A stretch of 64,000 nucleotides of DNA from Streptomyces sp. NBC_01689 (GCF_036250675.1 NZ_CP109592.1:6138001-6202000), one strand, 5' to 3'. Positions 24,115-33,033 are shown, counted from the first letter of the stretch. Notes: generated by a model from the letters alone, not told the origin. Numbers and translations: made by a program.

Positions 24115-25139
24115 TGGGATTTCCTCAGCCGTCGGGTGACCAGCAGGTTGATCGCGGCGACGATCAGCAGGATCAGGAACATCGTCCATGCGATCGCTGA
24201 CGCCTTGCCGAGGTTGCCGATGCCCCAGCCCTGGTCGTACATGTAGAGGCCGAGCGTCTGGTACTGGTGCGCGGAGCCGCCCTTCGAGCCGCTGACCCCG
24301 CCGAACAGGAGCGGCTCACCGAACAGCTGCGTCGCGCCGATCGTGGACACGACCACCGTGAACAGGATCGTGGGCCGCAGCATGGGGATCGTCACGTGGC
24401 GGAACTGCTGCCAGCGGCCCGCGCCGTCCAGGGCCGCCGACTCGTAGAGGTCGGTGGGGATCGCCTGCATCGCCGCGAGATAGATCAGCGCGTTGTAGCC
24501 GGTCCACCGCCAGATCACGATCGAGGAGACGGCGAACTGGCCGCCCCAGTCGGACTCGCGCCAGTTGATCGGGTCGACCCCGACGAAGTGCAACAGCCAG
24601 TTGATCATGCCGCCGTCCCACGAGTACAGCAGCGTGAAGACGAGGGTCGCCGCCGCCACCGAGGTGGCGTACGGGGTGAGCATCACGACCCGCCACACGG
24701 TCGAGCCGCGCAGCCGGTAGTTGAGCAGGTGGGCGATGCCGATCGCCATGAGCAACTGCGGCACCGTGGAGATCACACCGATGGTGAAGGTGTTCTCCAG
24801 GGCGTTCCAGAAGAACTCCGAGGACAACAGGTTCTTGTAGTTGTCCAGCCCGGCCCAGGTCTGGTGATCCAGGCCTGACAGCTGCACGTTGTGCAGCGAG
24901 TACCAGGCCGTGTACAGCAGCGGCACGAGCCCGAAGGCCCCGAAGACGATGAAGAAGGGGGCGACGAACGCGTACGGAGACGCCTTCATGTCCCAGCGGT
25001 ACAGCCGGCTGCGCCAGGAATCCGGGCCCGGCGGCGGCGTACCGCGACCCTGAGCGCCCCGGGCCGCGCCCGGCTGGGAGCCGGGCGCGGCGTCGGCGCT
25101 CGTCGCGGTGTGCGCGAGAGCCTCCTTGGAGCTGGTCAC
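24111..25139 (-). CDS. cebF: Cellobiose ABC transporter permease CebF
   Basis: A 342-residue MalF-type permease. A 50-residue hydrophilic, Ala/Pro-rich N-terminus precedes the first helix (YAFVAPFFIVFGAFGLVPLLY). The EAA-type loop reads YESAALDGAGRWQQFRHVTIP. GTG 25139 overlaps the cebE stop as GTGA, so a longer in-frame extension into cebE can be rejected. It pairs with CebG to form the membrane channel of the cellobiose importer. Confidence 0.94.
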   Translation of the reverse strand: MTSSKEALAHTATSADAAPGSQPGAARGAQGRGTPPPGPDSWRSRLYRWDMKASPYAFVAPFFIVFGAFGLVPLLYTAWYSLHNVQLSGLDHQTWAGLDNYKNLLSSEFFWNALENTFTIGVISTVPQLLMAIGIAHLLNYRLRGSTVWRVVMLTPYATSVAAATLVFTLLYSWDGGMINWLLHFVGVDPINWRESDWGGQFAVSSIVIWRWTGYNALIYLAAMQAIPTDLYESAALDGAGRWQQFRHVTIPMLRPTILFTVVVSTIGATQLFGEPLLFGGVSGSKGGSAHQYQTLGLYMYDQGWGIGNLGKASAIAWTMFLILLIVAAINLLVTRRLRKSQ

Positions 25140-26464
25140 TGGCCGAGCACGTCCTTGATCTCCGCCTTGGCCGCGTTCCAGCCCTGCTCGGGGGACTTGC
25201 CCTTCTGCTCGACCTGGAGGATGCCCACGTCGGTGATCGCGGTGCCGATCGGCTGGTCCTTGGTGCCGAAGGTCTGCACCGGGATGGTCTTCGCCGAGTC
25301 GGCGAAGATCTGCGTGATCGGCGCGTCCGAGAAGTACGAGGTCGTCGCGGCCGCCGGCTTCAGGCTGTCGTACGCCGCCGGGGTCGACGGGAAGCTCGCC
25401 TGCTTGGCGAAGACCTTCGCCTGCTGCTCGGGCGCGGTCAGCCACTTGGCCAGGGCGATGGCCTCCTTCTGGTGCTTGCCCGCCGTCGGCACGCCGATGA
25501 ACGAACCGCCCCAGTTGGCCGCGGTCGGCGCGGCCGCCACGTCCCACTTGCCCTTGCCGGCGTCACCGGACTTCTCCTGGATGTAGCCCATCATCCAAGC
25601 GGGGCAGGCCACCGTCGCGAAGGAACCCTTGGCGAAGCCCTGGTCCCACGTCGGGTCGAACTGCTTCAGCTTCGCCGACATGTCGCTGGTCGCCACCGTC
25701 ATCGCGGCGTTCCAGGACTTCTTCACGCCCGTGGACTTGTCCCAGATGACGTTGCCGTCCTTGTCGTAGTACCGCTGGCTCTCGCCACCGAGCGCCGCGT
25801 TGTAGACCGAGGAGGCGGAGTCCACGAACTTGGTGCCGCTCGGCGCCTTCTTCATGTACTGCTTGCCGAGGTCGACGTACTTGGCCCAGTCGCCCTTCCA
25901 CTGCGCGGCGAGCTTGGTGCGGTCGGTCTCCAGACCGGCCTGCTTGAAGAGGTCCTTGCGGTAGCAGATCGCCATCGGGCCGATGTCCGTACCGAGCCCG
26001 ATGGTCTTGCCGTCCTTGGTGGTGGCCTGGGCGAGCTTCCAGTCCAGCCACTGCGACTTGTCGACCTCCTTGCCGAGGTCGACGAACTTGTCGGCCTGGG
26101 TCTGGACGGCCTCGGTGATGTTGCCGACCTCGATCGCCTGGATGTCGTCGGTACCGGAGCCGGCCTGCAGACGGGTGAGCGTCTTGGGCCAGTACACGTC
26201 GGTACGGGTGGTGACGTTCTCCTTGATCGAGATGTTCGGGTGCAGCTTCATGTACTCGTCGTAGAGACCGGCCTGCTTGTAGCCGAAGACACCGAAGGTG
26301 CCGACCGTCAGAGTGGTCTTGCCCTTGCCGCCACCACCGCCGTCGCCCGAGTTCGACGATCCGTCGTTCGAGTCGTTGGCGCAGCCGGCCAGCAGCCCTG
26401 TGGTCAGCGCGGCGACGGCCGCGAGGGCCCCCAGCCTGCGGGACCGGCGGGTACTCGTGCGCAT
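25136..26464 (-). CDS. cebE: Cellobiose/cellotriose-binding lipoprotein CebE
   Basis: A 442-residue extracellular solute-binding lipoprotein, first gene of the ceb operon. ATG 26464 follows AGGAGG by four bases. The signal has an Arg-rich start, a hydrophobic core and the lipobox LLAGC with the lipidated Cys at 28; a Ser/Gly linker (SNSGDGGGGGKGK) follows. The fold is family 1 oligosaccharide-binding, including DIQAIEVGNITEAVQTQADK, GLGTDIGPMAICYRKDLF and WDVAAAPTAANWGGSFIG. It captures cellobiose and cellotriose outside the membrane. A perfect CebR operator lies 115 bases upstream. Confidence 0.95.
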   Translation of the reverse strand: MRTSTRRSRRLGALAAVAALTTGLLAGCANDSNDGSSNSGDGGGGGKGKTTLTVGTFGVFGYKQAGLYDEYMKLHPNISIKENVTTRTDVYWPKTLTRLQAGSGTDDIQAIEVGNITEAVQTQADKFVDLGKEVDKSQWLDWKLAQATTKDGKTIGLGTDIGPMAICYRKDLFKQAGLETDRTKLAAQWKGDWAKYVDLGKQYMKKAPSGTKFVDSASSVYNAALGGESQRYYDKDGNVIWDKSTGVKKSWNAAMTVATSDMSAKLKQFDPTWDQGFAKGSFATVACPAWMMGYIQEKSGDAGKGKWDVAAAPTAANWGGSFIGVPTAGKHQKEAIALAKWLTAPEQQAKVFAKQASFPSTPAAYDSLKPAAATTSYFSDAPITQIFADSAKTIPVQTFGTKDQPIGTAITDVGILQVEQKGKSPEQGWNAAKAEIKDVLGQ

Positions 26465-26886
26465 TGCGTCCTCCTGTTGCCTGACGTGCCGACCCCCCGG
26501 CCAACTGCATTGTTGGGCCCGTTTTTCTCGCTGCGGCTCGGGCGGGGAACGTGCGGGATGTGTAGGTGTCAGGTACCGTGGGAGCGCTCCCACAGGTGAT
26601 GTGTTGAAGAGTCGTCGGTTCGCGCGGGGGTGTCAAGGGAGCGGACACGGAGAGACGCGTTCAGTTATCGGCCTGTTAACTAACTCCGATGGCGGGGGCG
26701 TACGAGGGTGGGGGACGGATGGAGCGGCCCGTGCCGAGGTGACGTCACGGGGCCCGCGGCGGCGTCGCCGGGTCCGGCACCGCAGCCTCGGCGAGGTTGC
26801 CACCGCGGCCGGGCCCCTGTCCATGAACGGGACTGTTAGATTCCAGGCCAGCCGCTCAGCGACGCGGCTTCGACGGGAGGCGGACC
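26465..26886. other. Divergent cebE-cebR control region
   Basis: These 422 bases hold the perfect CebR operator at 26579-26592. About 30-110 bases beyond it toward cebR the sequence becomes AT-richer (CAGTTATCGGCCTGTTAACT), the likely promoter zone. I see no second CebR palindrome on the cebR side and no short gene. Confidence 0.75.
26579..26592. promoter_or_regulatory. Perfect CebR operator upstream of cebE
   Basis: TGGGAGCGCTCCCA is the exact 14-bp palindrome bound by Streptomyces CebR, released by cellobiose or cellotriose. It is placed to control cebEFG and possibly cebR itself. Confidence 0.96.
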
Positions 26887-27942
26887 ATGGCAGGCCACGG
26901 AGTGCGGGGCCGGAGCGGCGGGCGGCCGACCCTTGAGGAGGTCGCCGCGCGCGCCGGTGTGGGCCGCGGCACGGTCTCCCGGGTGATCAACGGTTCCCCG
27001 CGGGTCAGCGACGCGACGCGCGCCGCGGTCGAGGCGGCCGTGGCGGAACTCGGCTATGTCCCGAACACGGCGGCCCGTGCCCTCGCCGCCAACCGTACGG
27101 ACGCGATCGCGCTGGTCGTCCCCGAGCCGGAGACCCGGTTCTTCGCGGAGCCGTACTTCTCGGACATGCTCCGGGGGGTCGGCGCGGAGCTCTCCGACAC
27201 GGAGATGCAGCTCCTGCTGATCTTCGCGGGCAGCGACCGGGAGCGGGAGCGCCTCGCCCAGTACCTGGCGGCGCACCGCGTGGACGGGGTCCTGCTGGTC
27301 TCGGTGCACGCGGACGACCCGCTGCCGGACCTCCTCTCCCAGCTGGAGATCCCGGCGGTGATCAGCGGCCGGCGGTCTGCGGAGGAGACGCTGCCGTCCG
27401 TGGACTCCGACAACTACGGCGGAGGACGCCTCGCCGTCGAGCACCTGGTCGCCCGGGGGCGCCGCCGGATCGTGCACCTCGCGGGCCGCCTCGACGTCTT
27501 CGGCGCCCAGCGCCGTGTGGACGGCTACCGCGAGGGTCTGCGCGCCGCGGGCCGTCCGGTCGACGACGCCCTCATCGTCGCCGGTGACTTCACGGAGGAG
27601 GGCGGGCGCCGGGCGATGACCGAACTGCTGGAACGCTGCCCCGATCTGGACGCCGTCTTCGCGGGCTCGGACGTGATGGCGGCCGGCGCCCGCCAGGTCC
27701 TGCGCGAGGCGGGCCGCCGTACACCGGACGACGTCGCCCTGGTCGGCTACGACGACTCGGCCATCGCCCGGCACATGGACCCGCCGCTGACCAGCGTGCG
27801 CCAGCCGATAGTGGAGATGGGCCGGGCGATGATCGACCTGCTGCTCGGGGAGATCGCGGACCGGCGCCCGGCGGTGTCGCGGGACCTGGAGAAGCGTCAG
27901 GTCGTGCTGCCCACCGAGCTGGTGGCGCGCGCGTCGTCCTGA
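26887..27942 (+). CDS. cebR: LacI-family cellobiose-responsive repressor CebR
   Basis: A 351-residue regulator. Residues 14-60 form the LacI helix-turn-helix (TLEEVAARAGVGRGTVSRVI, SPRVSDATRAAVEAAVAELG, then the hinge NTAARALAANRT). The periplasmic-binding-like sensor domain follows, with LAGRLDVFGAQRRVDGYREG and VALVGYDDSAIARHMDPPLT. Divergence from cebE and the two exact-type operators identify it as CebR, which represses cellulose and cello-oligosaccharide use and, in pathogenic species, virulence. ATG 26887 follows GGGAGGCGGACC. Confidence 0.94.
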   Translation: MAGHGVRGRSGGRPTLEEVAARAGVGRGTVSRVINGSPRVSDATRAAVEAAVAELGYVPNTAARALAANRTDAIALVVPEPETRFFAEPYFSDMLRGVGAELSDTEMQLLLIFAGSDRERERLAQYLAAHRVDGVLLVSVHADDPLPDLLSQLEIPAVISGRRSAEETLPSVDSDNYGGGRLAVEHLVARGRRRIVHLAGRLDVFGAQRRVDGYREGLRAAGRPVDDALIVAGDFTEEGGRRAMTELLERCPDLDAVFAGSDVMAAGARQVLREAGRRTPDDVALVGYDDSAIARHMDPPLTSVRQPIVEMGRAMIDLLLGEIADRRPAVSRDLEKRQVVLPTELVARASS

Positions 27943-28130
27943 CGGCGTCCGGCGTCGACTCGCCACCCGTCGCCGACCGGACGCCGGCACGGCTCCGTCG
28001 GGACCACTGCCGCCGTCGCGCTCCGTCCCGCCGGAGCGTGGACCGCTCCGTACCGCTGACGGCCGAGTCGCCCCGCCGCTGTCGACGCCGTTGCCGCACC
28101 GGAGCAGTTCCGTAGGGCAGTCTGGCGGGT

Positions 28131-28961
28131 ATGGTCCTCCATCCCCTGCTGGGAGTCGATGAAGTGTCCGCCGTGGAGCCCTATCTGGGCCGGGTGGGCG
28201 AGGTGTTCCGGGCGTTCCGCGAGCAGGACTCGGGGTGCGTGTCGTACGGGGTGAGACTGCTCGACGGCGGTCGGTGGTTCCTCAAGGAGGCGGTCACCGA
28301 TCGTGGCCGGCGCTCGCTGGAGCGCGGCTGGGCCTTCCACCGGTCGGTGAAGCACCGGGCGATCGTCCCGCAGGTGCACCGCATCGCCGTACGGGACGGC
28401 GGCTGGGCGGTGGTGATGCCCTGGCGGGAGGGAGAGGCGCTGTATCCGGCCGAGGCGGGCGGCGACCGGGACCGTACGGAACAGGCCGGTGCGATGGCAC
28501 GCTTCCGCGCGCTGCCGGCCGACGCGGTCCTGCGCGCCTTCGACCGGGTCCTCGACGCCCACCTCGCGGTGGAGGCGGCCGGCCAGGTCGCCGTCGACTT
28601 CTACGACGGGGCGCTGCTGTACGACTTCGACCGTGACGTCGCCCATCTGATCGACCTCGACGAGTACCGGCCGGGTCCGTTCGTCGTCGAGGACGAACGC
28701 CTGCCGGGCTCCCGGCGGTTCATGGCCCCCGAGGAGTGGGTGCGCGGGGCCGTGATCGACACCCGGACGACCGTGTTCACGCTGGGCCGCGCCGCGCGGC
28801 TCCTGCTGGACGAGGGCGCGGAGGAGGCCGCCTGGCGGGGCAGCGCGGCCCAGCAGGCGGTCATCGTCCGTGCCACCCGGACCGATCCGGGGGAGCGCTT
28901 CGAGAACGTGCACCGTTTCGCCGAGGCGTGGCGGGCGGCCGGCACCTCGCCGGACGCCTGA
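28131..28961 (+). CDS. Protein-kinase-like fold protein, probably atypical
   Basis: A 276-residue soluble protein resembling the kinase/aminoglycoside phosphotransferase fold. WFLKEAVTDR near 46 could hold the ATP-binding Lys. VAVDFYDGALLYDF near 155 is in the place of the HRD catalytic loop, with Asp but no His-Arg. HLIDLDEYRPG near 175 is in the place of DFG, keeping one Asp. RRFMAPEEWVRG near 200 is a clear APE-type segment. The missing HRD and the altered DFG suggest weak or changed catalysis, or a small-molecule substrate. It stands alone between cebR and a convergent acetyltransferase gene; the context gives no substrate. Confidence 0.7.
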   Translation: MVLHPLLGVDEVSAVEPYLGRVGEVFRAFREQDSGCVSYGVRLLDGGRWFLKEAVTDRGRRSLERGWAFHRSVKHRAIVPQVHRIAVRDGGWAVVMPWREGEALYPAEAGGDRDRTEQAGAMARFRALPADAVLRAFDRVLDAHLAVEAAGQVAVDFYDGALLYDFDRDVAHLIDLDEYRPGPFVVEDERLPGSRRFMAPEEWVRGAVIDTRTTVFTLGRAARLLLDEGAEEAAWRGSAAQQAVIVRATRTDPGERFENVHRFAEAWRAAGTSPDA

Positions 28962-29011
28962 TCCGGGCGTCCGGGCGTCCGGGCGGGATGTCCGAGCCGG
29001 GCGTCCGGGTG

Positions 29012-29605
29012 TCAGATGCGGTGGTCCGGCGCGGGGTGCCCGGGCCGGTGGTCCGGCGCCGGGCGCGCGGTGGGGACGTCCTGAGGCCCTACCGCGCGCT
29101 GCCACCGGACCTCGCCCTCGTGGAGGATGCCGGTGGGGGACAGGCCGGCCGCCGCGGCGACGGCCGCGGACGCCCGGTGGTCCGGGTGGACATGAGCGAC
29201 GACCGTACGGACACCGGGTTCCTCGCCGAGCCGGCGGACCAGCTCCCGCGCGGCCTCCCGGGCGAACCCGCGCCCCTGTCGGCGGGTGCCGACCACCCAG
29301 GCGACCTCGGCGGTCGGCACGGTGACCGTCGCCTGGACGGTCCCCACCAGGAGGCCCCCGCCGTCGTCCGCCGCGGCCCCGCGCAGCCGCAGCACCCAGT
29401 TGCACCAGAGGACGGCGGGATCGGGGGAGCCCGCGACCAGACGTGCGTAGCGTGACCGCAGGGACTCGGGGGTGGCGGGCACACCCCCGGTGAAGGTGTA
29501 CAGCTCCGGGTCGGCCAGTACGGCGGCCATCTCCTCGGCGTGTTCGACGCGCAGGGGGATCAGGTCGAGGCGGGGGGTGCGGAGGATCTCGGTGTGGAGG
29601 GGCAC
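29012..29605 (-). CDS. GNAT-family N-acetyltransferase (RimJ/RimL type)
   Basis: A 197-residue cytosolic enzyme. LRTPRLDLIPLRVEHAEEMA is the typical start of the RimJ-like subgroup. The acetyl-CoA-binding motif A reads VGTRRQGRGFAREAARELV (Arg-Gln-x-Gly-x-Gly/Ala variant) near 105-123, followed by VVAHVHPDHRASAAVAAAAG. The last 20 residues contain PAPDHRPGHPAPDHRI, a repeat encoded by duplicated DNA. GTG 29605 has no Shine-Dalgarno; TAGGCT lies eleven bases before it. The substrate is unknown. Confidence 0.82.
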   Translation of the reverse strand: MPLHTEILRTPRLDLIPLRVEHAEEMAAVLADPELYTFTGGVPATPESLRSRYARLVAGSPDPAVLWCNWVLRLRGAAADDGGGLLVGTVQATVTVPTAEVAWVVGTRRQGRGFAREAARELVRRLGEEPGVRTVVAHVHPDHRASAAVAAAAGLSPTGILHEGEVRWQRAVGPQDVPTARPAPDHRPGHPAPDHRI

Positions 29606-29705
29606 GTGGTGAGCCTAGGGACTGTCCCTGACTCCGCCGCGGGCGCACGAGGACCACGGGGCCCCGCCGTGTTGCCGGACCGGACGCGCCGGGCCGGTGC
29701 ATGAT

Positions 29706-29739
29706 CGAGGCCCGGTCCGCTCGTGCGGACCGGGCCTCG
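29706..29739. terminator. Terminator downstream of tRNA-His
   Basis: CGAGGCCCGGTCCGC and GCGGACCGGGCCTCG form a perfect 15-bp stem with the tetraloop TCGT. It lies ten bases beyond the tRNA 3' end on the minus strand. Confidence 0.88.
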
Positions 29740-29748
29740 GTCTGTCAG

Positions 29749-29822
29749 GGTGAGTGACGGGACTTGAACCCGCGACATCCTGGACCACAACCAGGTGCTC
29801 TACCAGCTGAGCTACACCCACC
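29749..29822 (-). tRNA. tRNA-His (anticodon GTG)
   Basis: Cloverleaf on the minus strand: acceptor GTGGGTG/CACTCAC with one G-U pair, D-arm GCTC/GAGC, anticodon stem CCTGG/CCAGG around TTGTGGT (anticodon GTG), T-arm GCGGG TTCAAGT CCCGT. The extra G at position -1 (29822) and discriminator C73 are both encoded, the identity elements of histidine tRNA. CCA is not encoded. Confidence 0.96.
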
Positions 29823-29927
29823 ACGACCGGTCTTGGTTTCCCTGACCGGCCGAGAAAAAGTGTACAGGGTCCGGAGGGGTGCTCGCGCCCGACTTTGTCC
29901 GGGGTCCTCGCAGACCCCGGCCACGTG

Positions 29928-30530
29928 TCATTCGACGGGCAGTACGTGCTTCGCCGCGATGGTGCGGGCGGTGTCCGAGTCGGGGCCGGGCTGCGGGACG
30001 AAGATCGCCTCGCGGTAGTAGCGGAGTTCGGCGATGGATTCGCGGATGTCGGCGAGGGCGCGGTGGTTGCCGTTCTTCTCCGGGCTGTTGAAGTACGCCC
30101 GGGGGTACCAGCGGCGGGCCAGCTCCTTGACGGAGGAGACGTCCACGATGCGGTAGTGGAGATAGCCCTCCAGCGTGGGCATGTCGCGGAGCAGGAAACC
30201 CCGGTCCGTGCCCACCGAGTTCCCGCACAGCGGGGCCTTGCCCGGCTCCTTGACGTGCTCACGCACGTAGGCCAGGACCTGTTCCTCGGCGTCGGCCAGG
30301 GTCGTGCCCGCGGCGAGTTCGGAGAGGAGGCCGGAGGCCGTGTGCATCTGGCGCACCACGTCCGGCATCGTCTCCAGGGCCGCGTCCGGCGGGCGGACCA
30401 CGATGTCCACCCCTTCGCCGAGCACGTTCAGCTCCGAGTCGGTGACCAGCGCGGCCACCTCGATGAGTGCGTCCTCCGACAGCGAGAGCCCGGTCATCTC
30501 GCAGTCGATCCACACCATGCGATCGTTCAT
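29928..30530 (-). CDS. orn: Oligoribonuclease (DEDDh 3'-5' exonuclease)
   Basis: A 200-residue cytosolic enzyme that degrades two- to five-base RNAs to mononucleotides. All catalytic elements are present: Asp and Glu in WIDCEMTGL near 10, Asp in [16 protein letters not shown] near 110, and His and Asp in [12 protein letters not shown] near 160. In bacteria Orn also clears pGpG, the product of EAL phosphodiesterases, which ties it to cdgA 26 kb away. It lies downstream of adpA on the same strand, as in other Streptomyces (ornA), with a hairpin between them. ATG 30530 is the family start. Confidence 0.96.
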   Translation of the reverse strand: MNDRMVWIDCEMTGLSLSEDALIEVAALVTDSELNVLGEGVDIVVRPPDAALETMPDVVRQMHTASGLLSELAAGTTLADAEEQVLAYVREHVKEPGKAPLCGNSVGTDRGFLLRDMPTLEGYLHYRIVDVSSVKELARRWYPRAYFNSPEKNGNHRALADIRESIAELRYYREAIFVPQPGPDSDTARTIAAKHVLPVE

Positions 30531-30655
30531 GGCCCCAACCCTACGGCGCGCTCCGGCGCACGGGCAGGTCCGGGACGGCGGCGGCCGGGAGCGAGGCGCG
30601 GCCCGCGGGTGCGGCCGGTGCCGGGCCCCCGGACACCGGCCGCCCGCATACGGCG

Positions 30656-30685
30656 ACGGCCCGGGACCCGAAGGCCCCGGGCCGT
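30656..30685. terminator. Terminator downstream of adpA
   Basis: ACGGCCCGGG and CCCGGGCCGT form a perfect 10-bp stem around a 10-base loop, 57 bases after the adpA stop and 126 bases before the orn start. It would separate or attenuate adpA read-through into orn. Confidence 0.7.
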
Positions 30686-30741
30686 GCGCGGCCGGGCGGG
30701 GTGACGACGTCACGGCACCGCGGCGCCCGAACGCCGGAGCG

Positions 30742-31983
30742 CTAGGGCGCGCTGCGCTGCCCGGGCAGGCTCGGCCGGCCCGCCGTGTACAGATCGGCGC
30801 CCGGCTTGCCCGGATCCGCCGCGGTCGACAGCGACGAGGCCCCGCTCAGGGCGCCGGCCGCCGCCGTACGACGGGTCTGCGCCGGGACCGGGCTCTCCTG
30901 GCTCAGGACCGGCGGCTGCCCGGCCGAGCCCAGCGGACCGTCCGGTTCCGACGGCCGCTCGGACTGCGGCCGACGTGCCCGGTACGCCGCCCGGTAGGCG
31001 GCCGGGGACGAGCCGAGCTGGCGCCGGAAGTGCCCGCGCAGGGCGACGGGTGAGCGGAAGCCACAGCGTCCGGCGACCTCGTCGACCGAGTAGTCGGACG
31101 TCTCCAGCAGTCGCTGCGCCTGCAGCACACGCTGGGTGATCAGCCACTGCAGCGGCGCGCTGCCCGTCAGCGAGCGGAAGCGGCGGTCGAACGTGCGGCG
31201 GCTCATGTACGCGCGGGCCGCCAGCGTCTCGACGTCGAACTGCTCGTGCAGGTGTTCCAGCGCCCAGGCGACGACCTCCGCGAGGGGGTCGGCGCCGATC
31301 TCCTCCGGTAAAGACCGGTCGAGGTAGCGCTCCTGTCCGCCGCTCCGGCGCGGTGGGACCACCAGACGACGGGCCAGCGCGCCGGCCGCCTCGTTGCCGT
31401 GGTCCGTCCGCACGATGTGCAGACAGAGATCGATTCCGGCCGCGGTGCCCGCCGATGTCAGTACGTCACCGTCGTCGACGAACAGCTCGCGCGGATCGAC
31501 GTGCACGGACGGATAGCGCTTGGCGAGCGTCGGCGCGTACATCCAGTGGGTCGTCGCCGGACGGCCGTCCAGCAGTCCGGCGGCGGCCAGTACGAAAGCA
31601 CCGGTGCACAGTCCGACTATGCGGGCCCCCTCCTCGTGCGCCCGGCGCAGCGCGTCGAGCGCTTCCTCCGGCGGCGGCGAGGTGATCGAGCGCCAGGCGG
31701 GCACCACGACGGTGCCCGCGCGCGAGATCGCCTCCAGGCCATGCGGCGCGGTGAGTTCCAGGCCCCCTGTGGTCCGCAGCGGGCCGTCCTCGCCGGCGCA
31801 CACCAGAAGTCGGTAGCGCGGCACGCCGGCGTCCTGGCGGTCAATCCCGAACACCGACAGCGGTATGGAACTCTCGAAGATGGGGCCGCCGCTGAACAGC
31901 AGCACCGCGACGATCTCCTTGCGGCGTCGCCCGGAGAGTTTCCGGGCCGCGGCTTCCGGCGCGGCAGTGGAGTCGTGGCTCAT
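30742..31983 (-). CDS. adpA: AdpA, pleiotropic AraC-family developmental activator with a TTA codon
   Basis: A 413-residue transcription factor. Residues 20-205 form the DJ-1/PfpI-like dimerisation domain ([36 protein letters not shown]). Residues about 235-335 are the AraC/XylS DNA-binding domain ([19 protein letters not shown], then [20 protein letters not shown]). The C-terminal 80 residues are a variable Pro/Ser-rich tail. The codon at 31309-31311 is TTA (Leu in RSLPEEIG), between the two domains, exactly where adpA is known to need the bldA tRNA. AdpA controls morphological differentiation and secondary metabolism by binding TGGCSNGWWY. Its own promoter region carries near matches. Confidence 0.97.
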   Translation of the reverse strand: MSHDSTAAPEAAARKLSGRRRKEIVAVLLFSGGPIFESSIPLSVFGIDRQDAGVPRYRLLVCAGEDGPLRTTGGLELTAPHGLEAISRAGTVVVPAWRSITSPPPEEALDALRRAHEEGARIVGLCTGAFVLAAAGLLDGRPATTHWMYAPTLAKRYPSVHVDPRELFVDDGDVLTSAGTAAGIDLCLHIVRTDHGNEAAGALARRLVVPPRRSGGQERYLDRSLPEEIGADPLAEVVAWALEHLHEQFDVETLAARAYMSRRTFDRRFRSLTGSAPLQWLITQRVLQAQRLLETSDYSVDEVAGRCGFRSPVALRGHFRRQLGSSPAAYRAAYRARRPQSERPSEPDGPLGSAGQPPVLSQESPVPAQTRRTAAAGALSGASSLSTAADPGKPGADLYTAGRPSLPGQRSAP

Positions 31984-32361
31984 ACTGCTAAGCCCCCCTC
32001 GGTGGTCGCGGCTCCTCGGTTGTGTCGCTCCTGCACGTTTCCCCTCGGTCCTGCACGAGTCCCCCGCCGTAAGACAGTCAAGATCGAATCTACTGTGTCC
32101 CGTCACGCCAAGGTGACCACTTCGGCACTCGGCAGAATGTCGACATGGCAACTTGGCGTGAAGCATTCGATCACGAAGCGTTGCACTCACGGGCCGTGCA
32201 GGGAAGTGCGCCTCGTGTCAGTGGCCAATCCCCATAGGGTGCATGAGCCCCCCGGGGGCCTTAAAGCGCAGGTCGAACGCGGGTTGAGGGGTCCTTACCG
32301 CAAGGGATGCCCGGGAGGCCGAAGTTGGCTGAAAAGAAGCGGGGGCGTGCGCGGAAACCGG
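31984..32361. other. adpA promoter and long leader region
   Basis: This 378-base non-coding stretch holds several candidate operators. TGGCGTGAAG at 32154 matches the AdpA consensus TGGCSNGWWY at nine of ten positions, and a related inverted copy is at 32102-32112. GTCAC-N6-GTGAC at 32102-32117 is a perfect inverted repeat. TCACGGGCCGTGC at 32187 misses the BldD consensus by one base. AAGATCGAATCTACTGTGT near 32080 is the AT-richest part and a likely promoter zone. Confidence 0.65.
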
Positions 32362-33033
32362 TCAGTCGACCGGCTTCTTTCCCGCACCGCGGCGTCCGCC
32401 CCTGTGCGCCCCCGAGCCACTCCTGCCCGGCAAGCCGCTCATGATGTGCGTGTCGGCCACATCCTGCCTTCCGGGAGCCGGCACCGACGCGACCCCGGGG
32501 GCGGCGCCGGGCCCGGGAACCCGGGTGACGCGATCTCCTCCCCGGCGGTCTCCCCCCTCGTGACCCCCTCCGTCCGGGGCCTGCGGACCGGCGGCGAGAT
32601 CCCGGGCGGCGGGGTCCCGCGCGTCCCGGTCCTGCCCGTCGCGGCCCCGTCCGTCCTGGCGCCGACGGGGCCGCATCCGGGGCCCGTGTTCCCGGGGGCC
32701 GCGTCCCCGCGGTCCGCTTCTGCCGTGCCGCGCGCGGTGCCCGGGCCGCTCCTCGGCGCGCATCCGGGCGGCCCCCTTCTCGGACTGGCGCAGCAGTACC
32801 AGGCACGCCGCGGTGACGGCCGCCAGTCCCAGTGCCGTGCCGGCCGCCCCGGCGAGCGAGGTGCCGAACCAGACGAGGACGACCGGGACGAGGACACAGC
32901 TGAAGGCCGCCCAGCGGGCCACCTCGCTCGCCGTGTCCGGGGCGGGGGGCCCTTCGGGGCGCGTGCCGGAGGAGGGGCGGGACGCGGTCTCTGGTCCGGG
33001 CACGGTCTGCTCCCTGGTTCCCTGGTACTCCAT
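32362..33033 (-). CDS. Membrane protein with two helices and an Arg/Gly-rich tail
   Basis: A 223-residue protein of unknown function. ATG 33033 follows GGAGAG. After a polar start of about 40 residues, two hydrophobic helices (AAFSCVLVPVVLVWFGTSLA and AAGTALGLAAVTAACLVLLR) form a hairpin at about 43-85. The rest is a strongly basic tail rich in Arg, Gly, Asp and Pro, ending GGRRGAGKKPVD, probably disordered and cytoplasmic. Overlapping frames are open because of GC bias, but only this one gives membrane helices. It lies upstream of adpA on the same strand, 378 bases away, and is divergent from the universal stress protein gene. Confidence 0.72.
   Translation of the reverse strand: MEYQGTREQTVPGPETASRPSSGTRPEGPPAPDTASEVARWAAFSCVLVPVVLVWFGTSLAGAAGTALGLAAVTAACLVLLRQSEKGAARMRAEERPGHRARHGRSGPRGRGPREHGPRMRPRRRQDGRGRDGQDRDARDPAARDLAAGPQAPDGGGHEGGDRRGGDRVTRVPGPGAAPGVASVPAPGRQDVADTHIMSGLPGRSGSGAHRGGRRGAGKKPVD

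Noticed and set aside
29749..29822. tRNA-His lacking encoded G-1
   Set aside because: A first reading suggested a missing G-1, but base 29822 does encode it opposite C73.
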